Part shown: piece by piece, positions 1 through 8,631 of the stretch
Position numbering within the stretch: position 1 is the stretch's first letter
Layout: each line of letters starts with the position of its first letter
Assembly (NCBI RefSeq): GCF_005280275.1
Contig: NZ_CP040021.1
Span: 1,389,001 to 1,453,000, forward strand
Direction of reading: 5' to 3'
Source: Salinivibrio kushneri
GTDB lineage: Bacteria > Pseudomonadota > Gammaproteobacteria > Enterobacterales > Vibrionaceae
DNA length: 64,000 bases
The notes under the pieces: model-generated
Databases searched by the model: none
Seen by the model: only the letters and a program-made list of their open reading frames with translations
Told to the model about the DNA's origin: nothing
Program-made: the position numbers and the translations under genes

Positions 1-1
1 T

Positions 2-319
2 GAAAAACAAGGCCATACCGTGACGCTCGCATCCAATGGCGAAGAGGCTCTGGCACGGGTTGAACAAACAGAATTCGATCTTGTGCTCATGGACATGTCG
101 ATGCCCGTAATGGATGGCATCGCAGCCACCAAAGCACTGCGCGCGTCTGGATTTAAACGTCCAATTGTTGCGTTAACGGCTAATGCGATGGATGAAGACA
201 AACAACGGTGTGTCCGTGCCGGTATGGACGACTTTGTGACTAAACCTATTAGAGCCGCGAGTCTTACCGCCGTACTGCATGTTCATCAGCCATTAGATCT
301 GTCCACTAATTACCGCTGA
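2..319 (+). CDS. Response-regulator receiver domain protein, C-terminal part (5' truncated by window edge)
   Basis: The reading frame is open from base 2, so the gene starts outside the window. The visible 105 residues are the second half of a CheY-like receiver domain. The phospho-acceptor aspartate is in LVLMDMSMPVMDG, followed by the conserved threonine in VALTAN and the lysine in VTKPI. The protein stops shortly after the last helix, so no output domain follows. The receiver is therefore the C-terminal domain, as in a hybrid sensor kinase, or a stand-alone CheY-like protein. It lies on the other side of the dif site from the rest of the window, so it belongs to the opposite replichore. 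Its partner cannot be told from what is visible. Confidence 0.85.
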   Translation, partial: EKQGHTVTLASNGEEALARVEQTEFDLVLMDMSMPVMDGIAATKALRASGFKRPIVALTANAMDEDKQRCVRAGMDDFVTKPIRAASLTAVLHVHQPLDLSTNYR

Positions 320-474
320 CTTGAATCGATTTAGGCCAATTCATTTGGAATAATCAAGATTAAAGGAAGTAGTAATTAGCTATTTTATGGTAAATAGATA
401 ATTACGTTTAATGACAGCAAGCGAGTAGTGCTGGGCGAGCAGAAACAGTGTCCAACGTCAGACCTCAAACCATT

Positions 475-502
475 ATTTAACATAATCTATATAATGCGCA
501 CT
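475..502 (-). other. dif: dif chromosome dimer resolution site (XerC/XerD)
   Basis: Read on the minus strand, the 28 bp consist of AGTGCGCATTA (XerC arm), a 6-bp centre TATAGA, and TTATGTTAAAT (XerD arm). From memory, both arms are those of vibrio chromosome I dif and nearly those of E. coli dif; only the central spacer differs. The site lies between genes and 390 bp from matP, in a window rich in matS sites. XerCD recombine here under FtsK control to resolve chromosome dimers at division. The identification rests on arm identity and context. Confidence 0.93.
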
Positions 503-567
503 TAAAGGTGTGCGTTAAGATAGGAGCGATATGGCATTTCTCGTCCCGCACGGCGTGTAATCTGATG

Positions 568-858
568 CTATTTGAATGACTGATGTGGAAATACGTTTTT
601 GATACGTTGTTGAATACGGTTATCGATGCTGCGCGACATCACCACCTTCGCGGGTTTAAAGCGATTGCTATACACTTTCACTGTGCCCGTAAACGGATGG
701 CGCTTCGCGATGTCTTGGCAGTCATGTAAGAAACCTTTCGGCACTTTTCCTTTATGACGCACTAACTGACCATCTTTAAATGCAATCACGATCAGTGGCC
801 GGTCGATCAACATGAATGCGAGGAAAATGGCAAAAGAGATCAGTAAAAAGTAGCCCAT
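568..858 (-). CDS. DUF3634 family small membrane-anchored protein
   Basis: The 96-residue protein has one N-terminal membrane segment (residues about 3-18, FLLISFAIFLAFML). A basic soluble part follows with the motifs DRPLIVIAFKDGQL, FTGTVKVYSNR and QQRIKNVFPHQSF. These match my memory of the DUF3634 family, which is found in vibrios and relatives and has no known function. It is transcribed in the same direction as matP, 31 bp downstream of the matP stop, so the two could share a transcript. It is the first gene on this side of dif. Confidence 0.8.
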   Translation of the reverse strand: MGYFLLISFAIFLAFMLIDRPLIVIAFKDGQLVRHKGKVPKGFLHDCQDIAKRHPFTGTVKVYSNRFKPAKVVMSRSIDNRIQQRIKNVFPHQSFK

Positions 859-889
859 ACTGCAATGCTCGCTTATCGGTTAACAGGTT

Positions 890-1339
890 TCACATTCCTA
901 GCAAGTTACTCAGATCTTGCTTTAAGGTGTCTACCTGCTTATTGGCACTCTCTGAGCGATTAGCCTCAGAAAGTAAGTATTCGATGGTGTCTGACAAGGT
1001 CGCGTCAAGCTCGTGTGCTTTTTGCGAGAGTTTCTCCCACACCCGGTAATCCAAATCGATGGATTTTTTCCGCGTTTGCTCTTGCTCAGCGTTAAAGTGA
1101 CGCTTGCGCTTGGCGCGAATCGCTTGTTTTAGCTTTTTCTCCAACGACGGCGCCATGTGCTTTTCAATCCATTGATGCACCCGCGTGGGTTCATGTTCTA
1201 AGGCTAACAAAGCATCAACGGCTGTTTTAGCCTCATCGCTATCAATGTATTTTGTGACAGTGTCACCGTCTTTCCACTTTTTCACCAGGTAGGCCCATTT
1301 CCAGCCTGCCTCAAGGTTCTCGAGTTGTTGATATTTCAT
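890..1339 (-). CDS. matP: MatP, macrodomain Ter organiser
   Basis: MatP binds matS sites and condenses the Ter macrodomain, delaying segregation of the terminus through contact with the division machinery. The 149-residue protein begins MKYQQLENLEAGWKWAYLVK, as E. coli MatP (about 150 aa) does. It has the DNA-binding four-helix and ribbon-helix-helix parts (RKKSIDLDYRVWEKLSQ, about residues 91-107) and ends in a helical tail. I chose the ATG at 1339 over an upstream in-frame start at 1399 because it gives the family N-terminus. A perfect matS site (1254-1266) lies inside its coding sequence, and a one-mismatch site (1366-1378) lies 27 bp upstream of the start. Divergent ycbZ begins 184 bp away, the same neighbour as in E. 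coli. Confidence 0.96.
   Translation of the reverse strand: MKYQQLENLEAGWKWAYLVKKWKDGDTVTKYIDSDEAKTAVDALLALEHEPTRVHQWIEKHMAPSLEKKLKQAIRAKRKRHFNAEQEQTRKKSIDLDYRVWEKLSQKAHELDATLSDTIEYLLSEANRSESANKQVDTLKQDLSNLLGM
1254..1266. other. matS site, inside matP
   Basis: GTGACAGTGTCAC is an exact match to the MatP site GTGACRNYGTCAC. It encodes part of GDTVTK in MatP itself, so it is also constrained by protein sequence. Confidence 0.8.
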
Positions 1340-1365
1340 ATGCCAAGCTTTTGTCACGCCAAGTG

Positions 1366-1378
1366 GTGACAGCGTAAC
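1366..1378. other. Degenerate matS site upstream of matP
   Basis: GTGACAGCGTAAC differs from the matS consensus at one position of the right half. It lies 27 bp upstream of the matP start, where a bound protein could affect transcription. Binding is not proven by the sequence. Confidence 0.4.
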
Positions 1379-1522
1379 ACTAACGCGCTGTCTGTTCAAT
1401 TATCACACACCGAAATGATGCTAGGTGCGCCAATGGTTGATCCAGTGGCCCCACTATCCTATTACCACAGTGTGTTATCCTTTATACTCTATCCATTCTA
1501 ATCTTAGTCAGTAATCATAGAC

Positions 1523-3178
1523 ATGCATGAAGTTGATTGGCGTGATGCCAAACCACATTATTCTCAGTTTTCTCTCGACATTGCACAATTTGCGCATTTA
1601 GAGGCGGCGTCACTGTTATCACTGCAATCACGCTTAAAAAAGGCGCTGACTTGGTTAATGTCACCTTCGTGTCCAACGGCTTGTCTTACCGTGATGTCCG
1701 CTGACTTACCTCAATACCTTAATGCCTATCAAGCAGAATTAGCGACACAGTACCCAGAGGTGCCGGTTGTGATCGGTGATGCGATTACTGAATCAACACT
1801 GTTTGGCTTTGCTTACGATGCGAATAAAAATGTGACAGCGTCACAAAGAAGGTACGGTTTGCTACATCAAGCTCACGATGGCGTATTGATTTTAAAAGTC
1901 GCGGATATACTGCAGCAGCCGCGCATTTGGGTGCGTCTCAAGCAATACTTGTCAACGGGCAAGCTCGCTTGGCAAACCGCTCGCGCCGATCAAGTGACGG
2001 AGTTGCCCGATGAGGCAGTGAACGTACGCCTGGTGTTAGTCGGCGACAGACAGTGGCTGGCCGACTTTGAAACCAATGAGCCTGATCTCTACGACGGCCT
2101 GTCAGCTTATGCCGAATATGAGCAAGACATTGCGCTCGACGCGACCACCATTTTGCCCTACTTTGCTTGGCTAAAAGGCTTGGTTACCGCACACACTCAC
2201 TTACCCATGACAGAATCAGGCTTAGTACGTTTGTTGCAAGCCGGGGCACGTGAAAGCGAAGATCAATGGCGGATGCCCTTGTGTCCGGTTTGGTATCATC
2301 AACTACTGGCTGAATCTGTCATAACGGCGTCGGATGCCCTCGACAAAGCTGCCATTGATGCTGCTATCTCTCAGCGTTACCAACGTGCTGCCTACCTCCC
2401 CGAACGTGCGATTGAAGATATCCACAAAGGGCAAGTTTTTATTGATACCCGCGGCGAGCATATCGGTCAAATAAACGGATTAACGGTGATCGAAGTGCCT
2501 GGGCATCCGATGAGTTACGGTGAGCCAGCGAGAATTTCTTGTGTCGTTCATTCCGGTGATGGTGATATTGCTGATGTTGAGCGTAAAGCCGAGCTTGCGG
2601 GCAACATTCACGCCAAAGGCATGATGATTATGCAGGCCTTTGTGAGCGTGGCGCTAAACCTCGATGACCCTTTACCGTATTCCGCCTCCATTGTATTCGA
2701 ACAATCGTATAGCGAAGTGGATGGTGACAGTGCCTCCTTGGCTGAATTATGTGCCTTTGTGAGCGCGTTATCTCAACAACCGATTAATCAAGCCATCGCC
2801 ATCACCGGCGCCGTTGACCAATTTGGTCGCGTACAAGCGGTTGGCGGGATTAATGAAAAAATTGAAGGCTATTATCAAGTCTGCGCGCACCGTGGTTTAA
2901 CCGGTCAACAAGGCGTGGTGTTACCCAAAACCAACCTCTCTTCTCTGTGTCTACGTAACGACGTGGTTGATGCGATTAAAGCCGGCCAGTTTCATATTTG
3001 GGCGGTGGATGATGTCGAACAAGCCTTGCCGCTTGTGACAGGTCTCCCATTCTCCGGAGATGATGAGGAGACATTGCTCAGAAAAATATCTAATCGAATA
3101 AATCATTTTCATACTGATGACAAACAAAGCTGCAACAGTTTGTTTAAACGCTTAAAAAACTGGTTTGGCCAGTACTGA
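1523..3178 (+). CDS. ycbZ: Lon-type protease family protein YcbZ (LonH)
   Basis: The 551-residue protein matches E. coli YcbZ in arrangement. The N-terminal region (about 1-300) is a degenerate AAA-like region in which I find no Walker A motif. The C-terminal Lon peptidase domain (about 305-510) carries the Ser-Lys dyad: Ser403 in EVDGDSAS and Lys446 in GGINEKIEG. Other family blocks are GQINGLTVIEVPGHP and ERKAELAGNIHAKGMMIMQAF. The role is probably proteolysis, but substrates and energy use are unknown. It sits between divergent matP and co-directional fabA (68 bp downstream), as in E. coli. A perfect matS site lies within it, and a FadR-like site overlaps its last codons. E. coli YcbZ is slightly longer (about 586 aa). 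Confidence 0.92.
   Translation: MHEVDWRDAKPHYSQFSLDIAQFAHLEAASLLSLQSRLKKALTWLMSPSCPTACLTVMSADLPQYLNAYQAELATQYPEVPVVIGDAITESTLFGFAYDANKNVTASQRRYGLLHQAHDGVLILKVADILQQPRIWVRLKQYLSTGKLAWQTARADQVTELPDEAVNVRLVLVGDRQWLADFETNEPDLYDGLSAYAEYEQDIALDATTILPYFAWLKGLVTAHTHLPMTESGLVRLLQAGARESEDQWRMPLCPVWYHQLLAESVITASDALDKAAIDAAISQRYQRAAYLPERAIEDIHKGQVFIDTRGEHIGQINGLTVIEVPGHPMSYGEPARISCVVHSGDGDIADVERKAELAGNIHAKGMMIMQAFVSVALNLDDPLPYSASIVFEQSYSEVDGDSASLAELCAFVSALSQQPINQAIAITGAVDQFGRVQAVGGINEKIEGYYQVCAHRGLTGQQGVVLPKTNLSSLCLRNDVVDAIKAGQFHIWAVDDVEQALPLVTGLPFSGDDEETLLRKISNRINHFHTDDKQSCNSLFKRLKNWFGQY
1832..1844. other. matS site, inside ycbZ
   Basis: GTGACAGCGTCAC is an exact match to GTGACRNYGTCAC, 578 bp from the site inside matP. 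Confidence 0.8.
3158..3174 (+). promoter_or_regulatory. FadR-like operator upstream of fabA
   Basis: AACTGGTTTGGCCAGTA resembles the FadR palindrome AACTGGTCNGACCAGTT, with about three differences and an intact CTGG...CCAG core. It lies 72 bp upstream of fabA, overlapping the end of ycbZ. FadR activates fabA in E. coli; the same role here is inferred. Confidence 0.55.
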
Positions 3179-3190
3179 TCCGAGTTGTTT

Positions 3191-3208
3191 GGCGTACACG
3201 TGTACGCT
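3191..3208 (+). promoter_or_regulatory. FabR-like operator upstream of fabA
   Basis: GGCGTACACGTGTACGCT is an 18-bp palindrome with one outer mismatch. It fits the FabR repressor site as I remember it (AGCGTACAnnTGTACGCT). It lies 38 bp upstream of the fabA start and 16 bp after the FadR-like site, reproducing the activator-repressor pair known for E. coli fabA. Confidence 0.75.
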
Positions 3209-3246
3209 AATCTGCTCGCAATTGAATAAGGAGCAGTTTAGATATA

Positions 3247-3762
3247 ATGAAACGCCAAAATTCCTATAATCGCGACGATTTACTCGCGTCTAGCCAAGGT
3301 GAGCTCTTTGGCCCGGGACGTCCACAGCTTCCGGCACCAAACATGCTGATGATGGACCGCATCACCAACATTACCGATCAAGGTGGTGACTTTGATAAAG
3401 GCGTGATTGTCGCAGAGTTGGATATCAACCCAGACTTATGGTTTTTCGACTGTCACTTCCCTGGTGATCCCGTGATGCCAGGTTGTCTTGGTCTAGATGC
3501 CATGTGGCAGCTAGTCGGCTTTTTTCTCGGCTGGGTTGGCGGCGAAGGAAAAGGCCGCGCCCTAGGAGTGGGTGAAGTGAAGTTTACCGGACAAGTATTG
3601 CCAACGGCTAAGCGTGTTCGCTATGAAATTCACATGAAACGCGTGATTAACCGCAAACTCGTGATGGGTGTCGGTGATGGCCACGTCTACGTGGATGATA
3701 AAGAGATTTACGTCGCGAAAGATCTGAAAGTGGGGCTTTTCCAAGATACCTCAGCATTCTAA
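3247..3762 (+). CDS. fabA: 3-hydroxydecanoyl-ACP dehydratase/isomerase FabA
   Basis: FabA dehydrates 3-hydroxydecanoyl-ACP and isomerises the trans-2 product to cis-3, the branch point for unsaturated fatty acids in type II synthesis in the cytoplasm. The 171-residue length is usual. Catalytic His70 is in [15 protein letters not shown] and Asp84 in LGLDAMWQ. A ribosome site (AAGGAG) precedes the ATG. FadR-like and FabR-like operators lie upstream and a hairpin terminator lies 13 bp downstream. Neighbours ycbZ and rmf are the same as in E. coli. Confidence 0.98.
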   Translation: MKRQNSYNRDDLLASSQGELFGPGRPQLPAPNMLMMDRITNITDQGGDFDKGVIVAELDINPDLWFFDCHFPGDPVMPGCLGLDAMWQLVGFFLGWVGGEGKGRALGVGEVKFTGQVLPTAKRVRYEIHMKRVINRKLVMGVGDGHVYVDDKEIYVAKDLKVGLFQDTSAF

Positions 3763-3774
3763 TCCTCGCTGTCT

Positions 3775-3799
3775 AGCCGGTGACTATCGCCGGCTTTTT
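3775..3799 (+). terminator. Rho-independent terminator of fabA
   Basis: The stem AGCCGG/CCGGCT with a 9-nt loop is followed by TTTTT, just after the fabA stop. Confidence 0.85.
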
Positions 3800-3944
3800 A
3801 CCGCCCGCCTTCTTGACCCACCATATTTCCCCTCGCGCTTTGCTCGACTAATGGTTCAATTTTTTAGCGATTGTTAATGTTATCTTTGTACTTATTTTTA
3901 CTTGGTGACAAATAAATAAAGTTATAGTGCATTAAGTGCGAGTT

Positions 3945-3972
3945 AAAAAGGCCTTACCAAAACGGTAAGGCC
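3945..3972 (-). terminator. Rho-independent terminator of rmf
   Basis: On the minus strand GGCCTTACC, a short AT-rich loop and GGTAAGGCC form a perfect 9-bp stem, followed by TTTTTAA. It begins 20 bp after the rmf stop. Confidence 0.9.
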
Positions 3973-3991
3973 GTAGAAGATTAGAAAGAGA

Positions 3992-4162
3992 CTACTTCAT
4001 CATTTCCGATTTACTGGTTCTGCCTTCGCGCCATCCGCCAAGCCAGCTACTTCTAGCATCCGTTTGTTGGTAAGGACATAGTTCAGACGATCGACCGTTT
4101 ATACCTGCTTGAAAGCCCTTTGACTGTGCGCGTTCCAAACGATCTCGCTTCTGTCTTTTCAT
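3992..4162 (-). CDS. rmf: Ribosome modulation factor RMF
   Basis: This 56-codon gene reads MKRQKRDRLERA at the start, then GFQAGINGRSSELCPY and SSWLGGWREG. These are the hallmarks of RMF (E. coli RMF is 55 aa). RMF binds 70S ribosomes in stationary phase and drives formation of inactive 100S dimers. The start is supported by AAGAGGG seven bases upstream. It is convergent with fabA, as in E. coli, and has its own terminator. The product is strongly basic, as expected for an rRNA-binding protein. Stringent or stationary-phase control is known for the family; I could not assign its promoter. Confidence 0.96.
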   Translation of the reverse strand: MKRQKRDRLERAQSKGFQAGINGRSSELCPYQQTDARSSWLGGWREGRTSKSEMMK

Positions 4163-4332
4163 AGGGTCGCCCTCTTTATTCCATTTTGTTCAATGCTGCT
4201 TGCTATTTGCAAGGATGCTTCCGTCTGTGACGTTTTTATGAAGCACCTTCTACAGCTTCGATCATGATTATTTTTTAAGCAAGCACTATCGCGCAACAAC
4301 TAAACAAAATGTGAGTCATATCCCTCCCATAT

Positions 4333-4345
4333 GTGACAACGTCAC
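4333..4345. other. matS site downstream of uup
   Basis: GTGACAACGTCAC is an exact match to GTGACRNYGTCAC. It lies in the gap between rmf and the uup stop, 8 bp from the stop codon. Confidence 0.85.
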
Positions 4346-4353
4346 TAGCGCAA

Positions 4354-6264
4354 TTATTGCATCGCTTCCAATTCTTCCCAGCGTTCAAAGGCTTGCTCTA
4401 GTTCCTGTTCAGCCTCTGCTAATCGAGTCAGTTTAGGTTGGGTAACATCCTGACTTTTCGAGAAAAAGTCAGGATCGTTCATTTCTGATTGTAATGCTTC
4501 AATCTCTTCTTCTAGCGCCTCAAGCCGCGCTGGCAGGGCTTCTAGCTCACGTTGCAGTTTATAAGAGAGCTTGCGTGGCTTACTCTTAGGTTTTGCCGTC
4601 TTTTGTTCCGTATCAGCCTCACCATCCGTTGAATGCGTGCGGCTATTGGGTGTGATGGCTTTAAGATACTGCTCACGCTGTTGTTGGGCATCGTGATATC
4701 CCCCAACAAACTTATTAATGGTACCGTCGCCCTCAAATATCCAGCTATGAGTGACCGTGTTGTCGACGAATTGACGATCGTGGCTGACCAGCAACAAAGT
4801 GCCTTGGAATTGCGAAAGCAAGTCTTCCAATAGTTCCAGCGTTTCGATATCGAGATCGTTGGTTGGCTCATCAAGAACCAATAGATTCGCTGGCTTGAGG
4901 AACAACTTAGCCAACAGCAGACGGTTTTTCTCGCCCCCAGACAGTGCCTTAACTGGGGTTTGAGCGCGGCGAGGATGGAATAAGAAATCTTGCAAATATC
5001 CCATCACGTGACGCTTACGACCACCGACTTCAACCTCGGTTTTGCCTCCCGCCAGGTTATCGATAACCGTTTTTTCTGGATCTAGCTTCTCCCGGTATTG
5101 ATCAAAATAGGCCACATCCAGTTTTGTGCCTACATGCAAAGTGCCACTGTCCGGGGTGAGTGTTTCAAGCATCAGCTTTAATAGCGTACTTTTACCACAT
5201 CCGTTCGGGCCAATCAGCGCAATGCGATCGCCGCGCATCACAGTGAAACTAAATGGCTTAATCAGCGGCTTGTCTTGATAGCTAAAGGCGACGTTTTCTG
5301 CTTCAAACACAATTTTGCCGGAGCGGCTGGCATCGTCGAGCTGCAAGTTAGCGTTACCCTGTAACTCAACGCGGCTCGCACGCTCTTGGCGTAGCGCTTT
5401 CAGTGCGCGCACTCGCCCCTCGTTACGGGTACGACGTGCTTTGATACCTTGACGAATCCAGGCTTCTTCTTGAGCCAGTTTTTTATCAAATTCAGCGTTC
5501 TGCTCAGCTTCCACTCGCAGCGCTTCTTCTTTACCGTCGAGGTAGGTTTGATAGTCGCCTGGCCATGAGGTCAGCTTACCGCGATCAAGATCAACGATAC
5601 GTGTGGCCATCGCGCCAATAAACGAGCGGTCATGCGAGATAAAAACGATTGCGCCTTTAAAATCTTTTAAGAATTGCTCTAACCACAAAATGGTCGAGAC
5701 ATCCAAGTGGTTAGTGGGCTCATCAAGAAGCAACACATCCGGCTCACAAACCAGAGCGCGCGCTAAAGCGGCTTTGCGCTGCCAACCGCCAGATAAGGCT
5801 TTAAGCGCGGTATTGCCCTCTAGGCCTAACGCCCCTAACACCACCATAATCTGATTATCAAAGCGCCAAGCGTCAGCGTGGTCGAGCGCTTCTTGCACTT
5901 TGGCCAGCTCGGCAATATTGCGATCACTAGGATCGGTTTCGATCGTCGCGATCAGCTGATGATACTGCTTGAGTTTGTCCCCTGCTTCCGCGAGACCTTC
6001 GGCCACATAATCGAACACAGTTCCTTGGCTATCGCGGGGGGGATCTTGTTCAAGCCGGGAGACTTTGAGTTCAGACTGACTTTGAATACTGCCATCATCG
6101 AGCTGTACCTGACCATCAAGCACCTTCATCAAGGTAGATTTACCGGCGCCATTGCGCCCTACCAGACACACGCGCTCACCTGGCTGGAGAATAAAGTCAG
6201 TTTTGTCCAGTAATGGGTTGTCGCCATACGCCAACTGGGCGGAGGTTATTTTAATCAATGCCAT
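4354..6264 (-). CDS. uup: ABC-F family ATPase Uup
   Basis: Uup is a cytosolic ABC-F protein with two ATPase domains and no membrane part. It is linked to ribosome function and to preventing precise transposon excision. The first domain has Walker A GRNGAGKST (about residue 36) and signature LSGGWQRK. The second has GPNGCGKST and LSGGEKNRL. The linker between them is charged, and the C-terminal 90 residues form a coiled coil (RKLSYKLQRELEALPARLE onward), the DNA-binding tail of Uup. Length (636 aa) is normal. Its start overlaps the preceding glutaredoxin-like gene by 14 bp, so rlmKL, that gene and uup form one operon. Confidence 0.95.
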   Translation of the reverse strand: MALIKITSAQLAYGDNPLLDKTDFILQPGERVCLVGRNGAGKSTLMKVLDGQVQLDDGSIQSQSELKVSRLEQDPPRDSQGTVFDYVAEGLAEAGDKLKQYHQLIATIETDPSDRNIAELAKVQEALDHADAWRFDNQIMVVLGALGLEGNTALKALSGGWQRKAALARALVCEPDVLLLDEPTNHLDVSTILWLEQFLKDFKGAIVFISHDRSFIGAMATRIVDLDRGKLTSWPGDYQTYLDGKEEALRVEAEQNAEFDKKLAQEEAWIRQGIKARRTRNEGRVRALKALRQERASRVELQGNANLQLDDASRSGKIVFEAENVAFSYQDKPLIKPFSFTVMRGDRIALIGPNGCGKSTLLKLMLETLTPDSGTLHVGTKLDVAYFDQYREKLDPEKTVIDNLAGGKTEVEVGGRKRHVMGYLQDFLFHPRRAQTPVKALSGGEKNRLLLAKLFLKPANLLVLDEPTNDLDIETLELLEDLLSQFQGTLLLVSHDRQFVDNTVTHSWIFEGDGTINKFVGGYHDAQQQREQYLKAITPNSRTHSTDGEADTEQKTAKPKSKPRKLSYKLQRELEALPARLEALEEEIEALQSEMNDPDFFSKSQDVTQPKLTRLAEAEQELEQAFERWEELEAMQ

Positions 6265-6505
6265 GTTGCGTTAACCAAGCTTGTAATTGTGTGTGATCAA
6301 ACGGCCATCCTAATTCAGCCCTCACCGCTCCAGACTGATCACGTATTGCGATCACAGGGATAGTGACGCCGTAACGCTCAAAGAGCGTATCGTCAAAGGC
6401 AATGTCCTGACTGTTGAGTGGCGTTTGATAACCGAGAGATTGATAGAGTGCCCACGCTTGTTCACAAAGGTGGCACCCTTCCGTACTAAACAATACGAGT
6501 GTCAT
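6251..6505 (-). CDS. Glutaredoxin-like protein (DUF836 family)
   Basis: The 84-residue protein has a thioredoxin-like fold pattern. Beta strand [10 protein letters not shown] leads into a CHLC redox pair (residues about 11-14), and TIPVI gives the cis-proline. It matches the small glutaredoxin family often found between rlmKL and uup in gammaproteobacteria. I chose the ATG at 6505 because it overlaps the rlmKL stop as ATGA, a sign of translational coupling; an upstream in-frame start would lie inside rlmKL. The partner and substrate are unknown. Confidence 0.85.
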   Translation of the reverse strand: MTLVLFSTEGCHLCEQAWALYQSLGYQTPLNSQDIAFDDTLFERYGVTIPVIAIRDQSGAVRAELGWPFDHTQLQAWLTQHGID

Positions 6506-8631
6506 GCGGACATATCCTGATGACGAATAATCCAGCAATTGTGAATATGTGGGTTGCGGGCAAAATCTTCAGGAATCGAGCGTTTGCTAATATTTTCTGC
6601 ACTGAGCCCTGCAGCCGCTAAACCTTCCAAATCCATCTTAAAGTGTCGCTTGTTATTGGAAAAAATAATTTCACCATCGGGACGTAAACGGTCTTTTAGT
6701 GCCAAAAGGACATCCAGGTGATCACGTTGAACATCGAAAGTGCTGTGCATTCTTTTCGAGTTAGAGAATGTCGGCGGATCGATAAAGATTAAATCAAATT
6801 GCTGATCTGATTGGCGAATCCATTGCAGACAGTCTGCCTGTTCAAAACGGTGTTGACGCCCGACAATGCCATTGAGCGCCATATTGCGTTCCGCCCACGC
6901 TATATAGGTTTTTGACATGTCTACAGTCGTGGTAGAGCGTGCGCCACCGACCGCGGCATGCACCGACGCACTGCCCGTATAGGCGAAAAGGTTAAGGAAA
7001 TCTTTCCCTTGCGCTTTCTCGTCGATTAGACGACGGGTATTGCGATGGTCAAGAAATATCCCTGTATCAAGATAATCATAGAGATTAACCTCAAGCGCCA
7101 CGCCGTATTCATGGACCGTCATAGTGCGCGACGCGCCAGCAAGCTTTTGATACTGATTGTTGCCCTTTTGCTTTTCGCGCGTTTTCAACACCACTTTATT
7201 GGCATCCACACCCGTCACTGCAATGGCAGCACGCACCATATCCAACAAGCGACGACGTGCTTTCTCAGGCTCAATGGTTTTCGGCGCTGCGTATTCTTGA
7301 ATCACCAAATAATCGCGATAGCGATCTATCGCGGCTTTATAGTCAGGCAAGTCGGCATCATAGAGTCGATAACACTCTAACGCTTGTTTCTTCGCCCATT
7401 TGTCCAGCTTCGCCATATTCTTGCGCAAACGGTTAGCAAAATCTGGGGCGACGTCCGCCTTTGGCGCTTCACTCTCCGGTTTTTCACCACGCGCAGTGAT
7501 CGCATAGGTTTTCATCACACAGTCTAACGCACCGTTGCGTAACTTAAATTTGTCTTCCGCGCGCATCCGCAAGCAACTCAGTAATTCTTCCGATCCCGAA
7601 TACAAAGAAACCGTGTTCCCCGCAAATGCCTCTTTAAGGTGATCACCGAGCTGCGTGTAGAGGGCGATCAAGCCAGGCGTGGTTCCCAAGCGCTCCCCGT
7701 ACGGCGGATTAGAAAGAATATGTCCCCCTGAGAACCCCTCAGGCGGCGTCACTTGCGTGGCATCACCCGTTGCAAAATCAATCAATTCACCCACGCCAGC
7801 ACGTCGTGCATTCGCGCGTGCTGTCTCAATCATACGGGCATCGTTATCCGTGCCATAAAAACGTGTCTGGCACTGACTTACACCTCGTTTGGCCTTGACA
7901 CTCGCTTCCGCTTTGATCGCTTTAAAGGCTTCATCATCAAAGCCCAACAACGATTCAAAGCCCCAGCGCTTGCGCTTTAATCCAGGCGCGATTTTCGCTG
8001 CCATCATCGCCGCTTCTATCAGCAGGGTGCCCGAGCCACACATGATATCCATTAAAGGCTGATCCACCTTCCAGCCACTCCTTGCGACTAAGGCTGCCGC
8101 ATGGGTCTCTCGTAAGGGCGCAGCGCCTGCTTGGGTACGATAGCCGCGCTGATGTAGGCCGCTCCCTACCATATCAATCCCAAGCAGGCCTTGATCTTTC
8201 GATAACCGCATATGGATACGTAAATCAGGCTGTTCGCGGTCGACGCTTGGGCGGGGCAAATTCGACTTTTCAAACTTGTCTACAATTGCGTCTTTGACTT
8301 TCAACGCCCCGTACTGGCTGTTGCGAATCTCGCGATTGGTACCATTAAAGTCCACCGCTATCCGCTGACTGGCGTGAAAATAATCGGGCCAGTTAATTGC
8401 CGTTGCCCCGAGGTAGAGATCCATATCATCGCGCACCGCAAATTCGCCCAGCACTAAGACAAACCGCGACGCAATCCGACTCCATAAACAGCATTGATAC
8501 AGTGTTGAATCGTCGGCTTTAAATTTAACCCCTGCATGAACTTGCTTGACGCTAGAGACGCCAAGTTGTTCAAGCTCTTGAGCTAGCATGTGCTCGAGGC
8601 CTCGAGCGGTTATTGCGAGATAGTGTTTCAT
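6502..8631 (-). CDS. rlmKL: Bifunctional 23S rRNA methyltransferase RlmKL (m2G2445 and m7G2069)
   Basis: The 709-residue protein has three parts. An N-terminal THUMP RNA-binding domain covers about residues 45-155. An RlmL-type methyltransferase carries [14 protein letters not shown] and the catalytic [10 protein letters not shown]-terminal RlmK-type methyltransferase carries [16 protein letters not shown] and [11 protein letters not shown]. RlmL makes m2G2445 and RlmK m7G2069 in 23S rRNA. The fused form and length match E. coli RlmKL (702 aa). It is the first gene of an operon continuing into the glutaredoxin-like gene (4-bp overlap) and uup. A 648-bp gap lies upstream. Confidence 0.97.
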   Translation of the reverse strand: MKHYLAITARGLEHMLAQELEQLGVSSVKQVHAGVKFKADDSTLYQCCLWSRIASRFVLVLGEFAVRDDMDLYLGATAINWPDYFHASQRIAVDFNGTNREIRNSQYGALKVKDAIVDKFEKSNLPRPSVDREQPDLRIHMRLSKDQGLLGIDMVGSGLHQRGYRTQAGAAPLRETHAAALVARSGWKVDQPLMDIMCGSGTLLIEAAMMAAKIAPGLKRKRWGFESLLGFDDEAFKAIKAEASVKAKRGVSQCQTRFYGTDNDARMIETARANARRAGVGELIDFATGDATQVTPPEGFSGGHILSNPPYGERLGTTPGLIALYTQLGDHLKEAFAGNTVSLYSGSEELLSCLRMRAEDKFKLRNGALDCVMKTYAITARGEKPESEAPKADVAPDFANRLRKNMAKLDKWAKKQALECYRLYDADLPDYKAAIDRYRDYLVIQEYAAPKTIEPEKARRRLLDMVRAAIAVTGVDANKVVLKTREKQKGNNQYQKLAGASRTMTVHEYGVALEVNLYDYLDTGIFLDHRNTRRLIDEKAQGKDFLNLFAYTGSASVHAAVGGARSTTTVDMSKTYIAWAERNMALNGIVGRQHRFEQADCLQWIRQSDQQFDLIFIDPPTFSNSKRMHSTFDVQRDHLDVLLALKDRLRPDGEIIFSNNKRHFKMDLEGLAAAGLSAENISKRSIPEDFARNPHIHNCWIIRHQDMSA

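Noticed and set aside
6363-6375. GTGACGCCGTAAC as matS
   Set aside because: One mismatch in the outer half; kept out of the perfect set, as were similar sites at 21326 and 22433.
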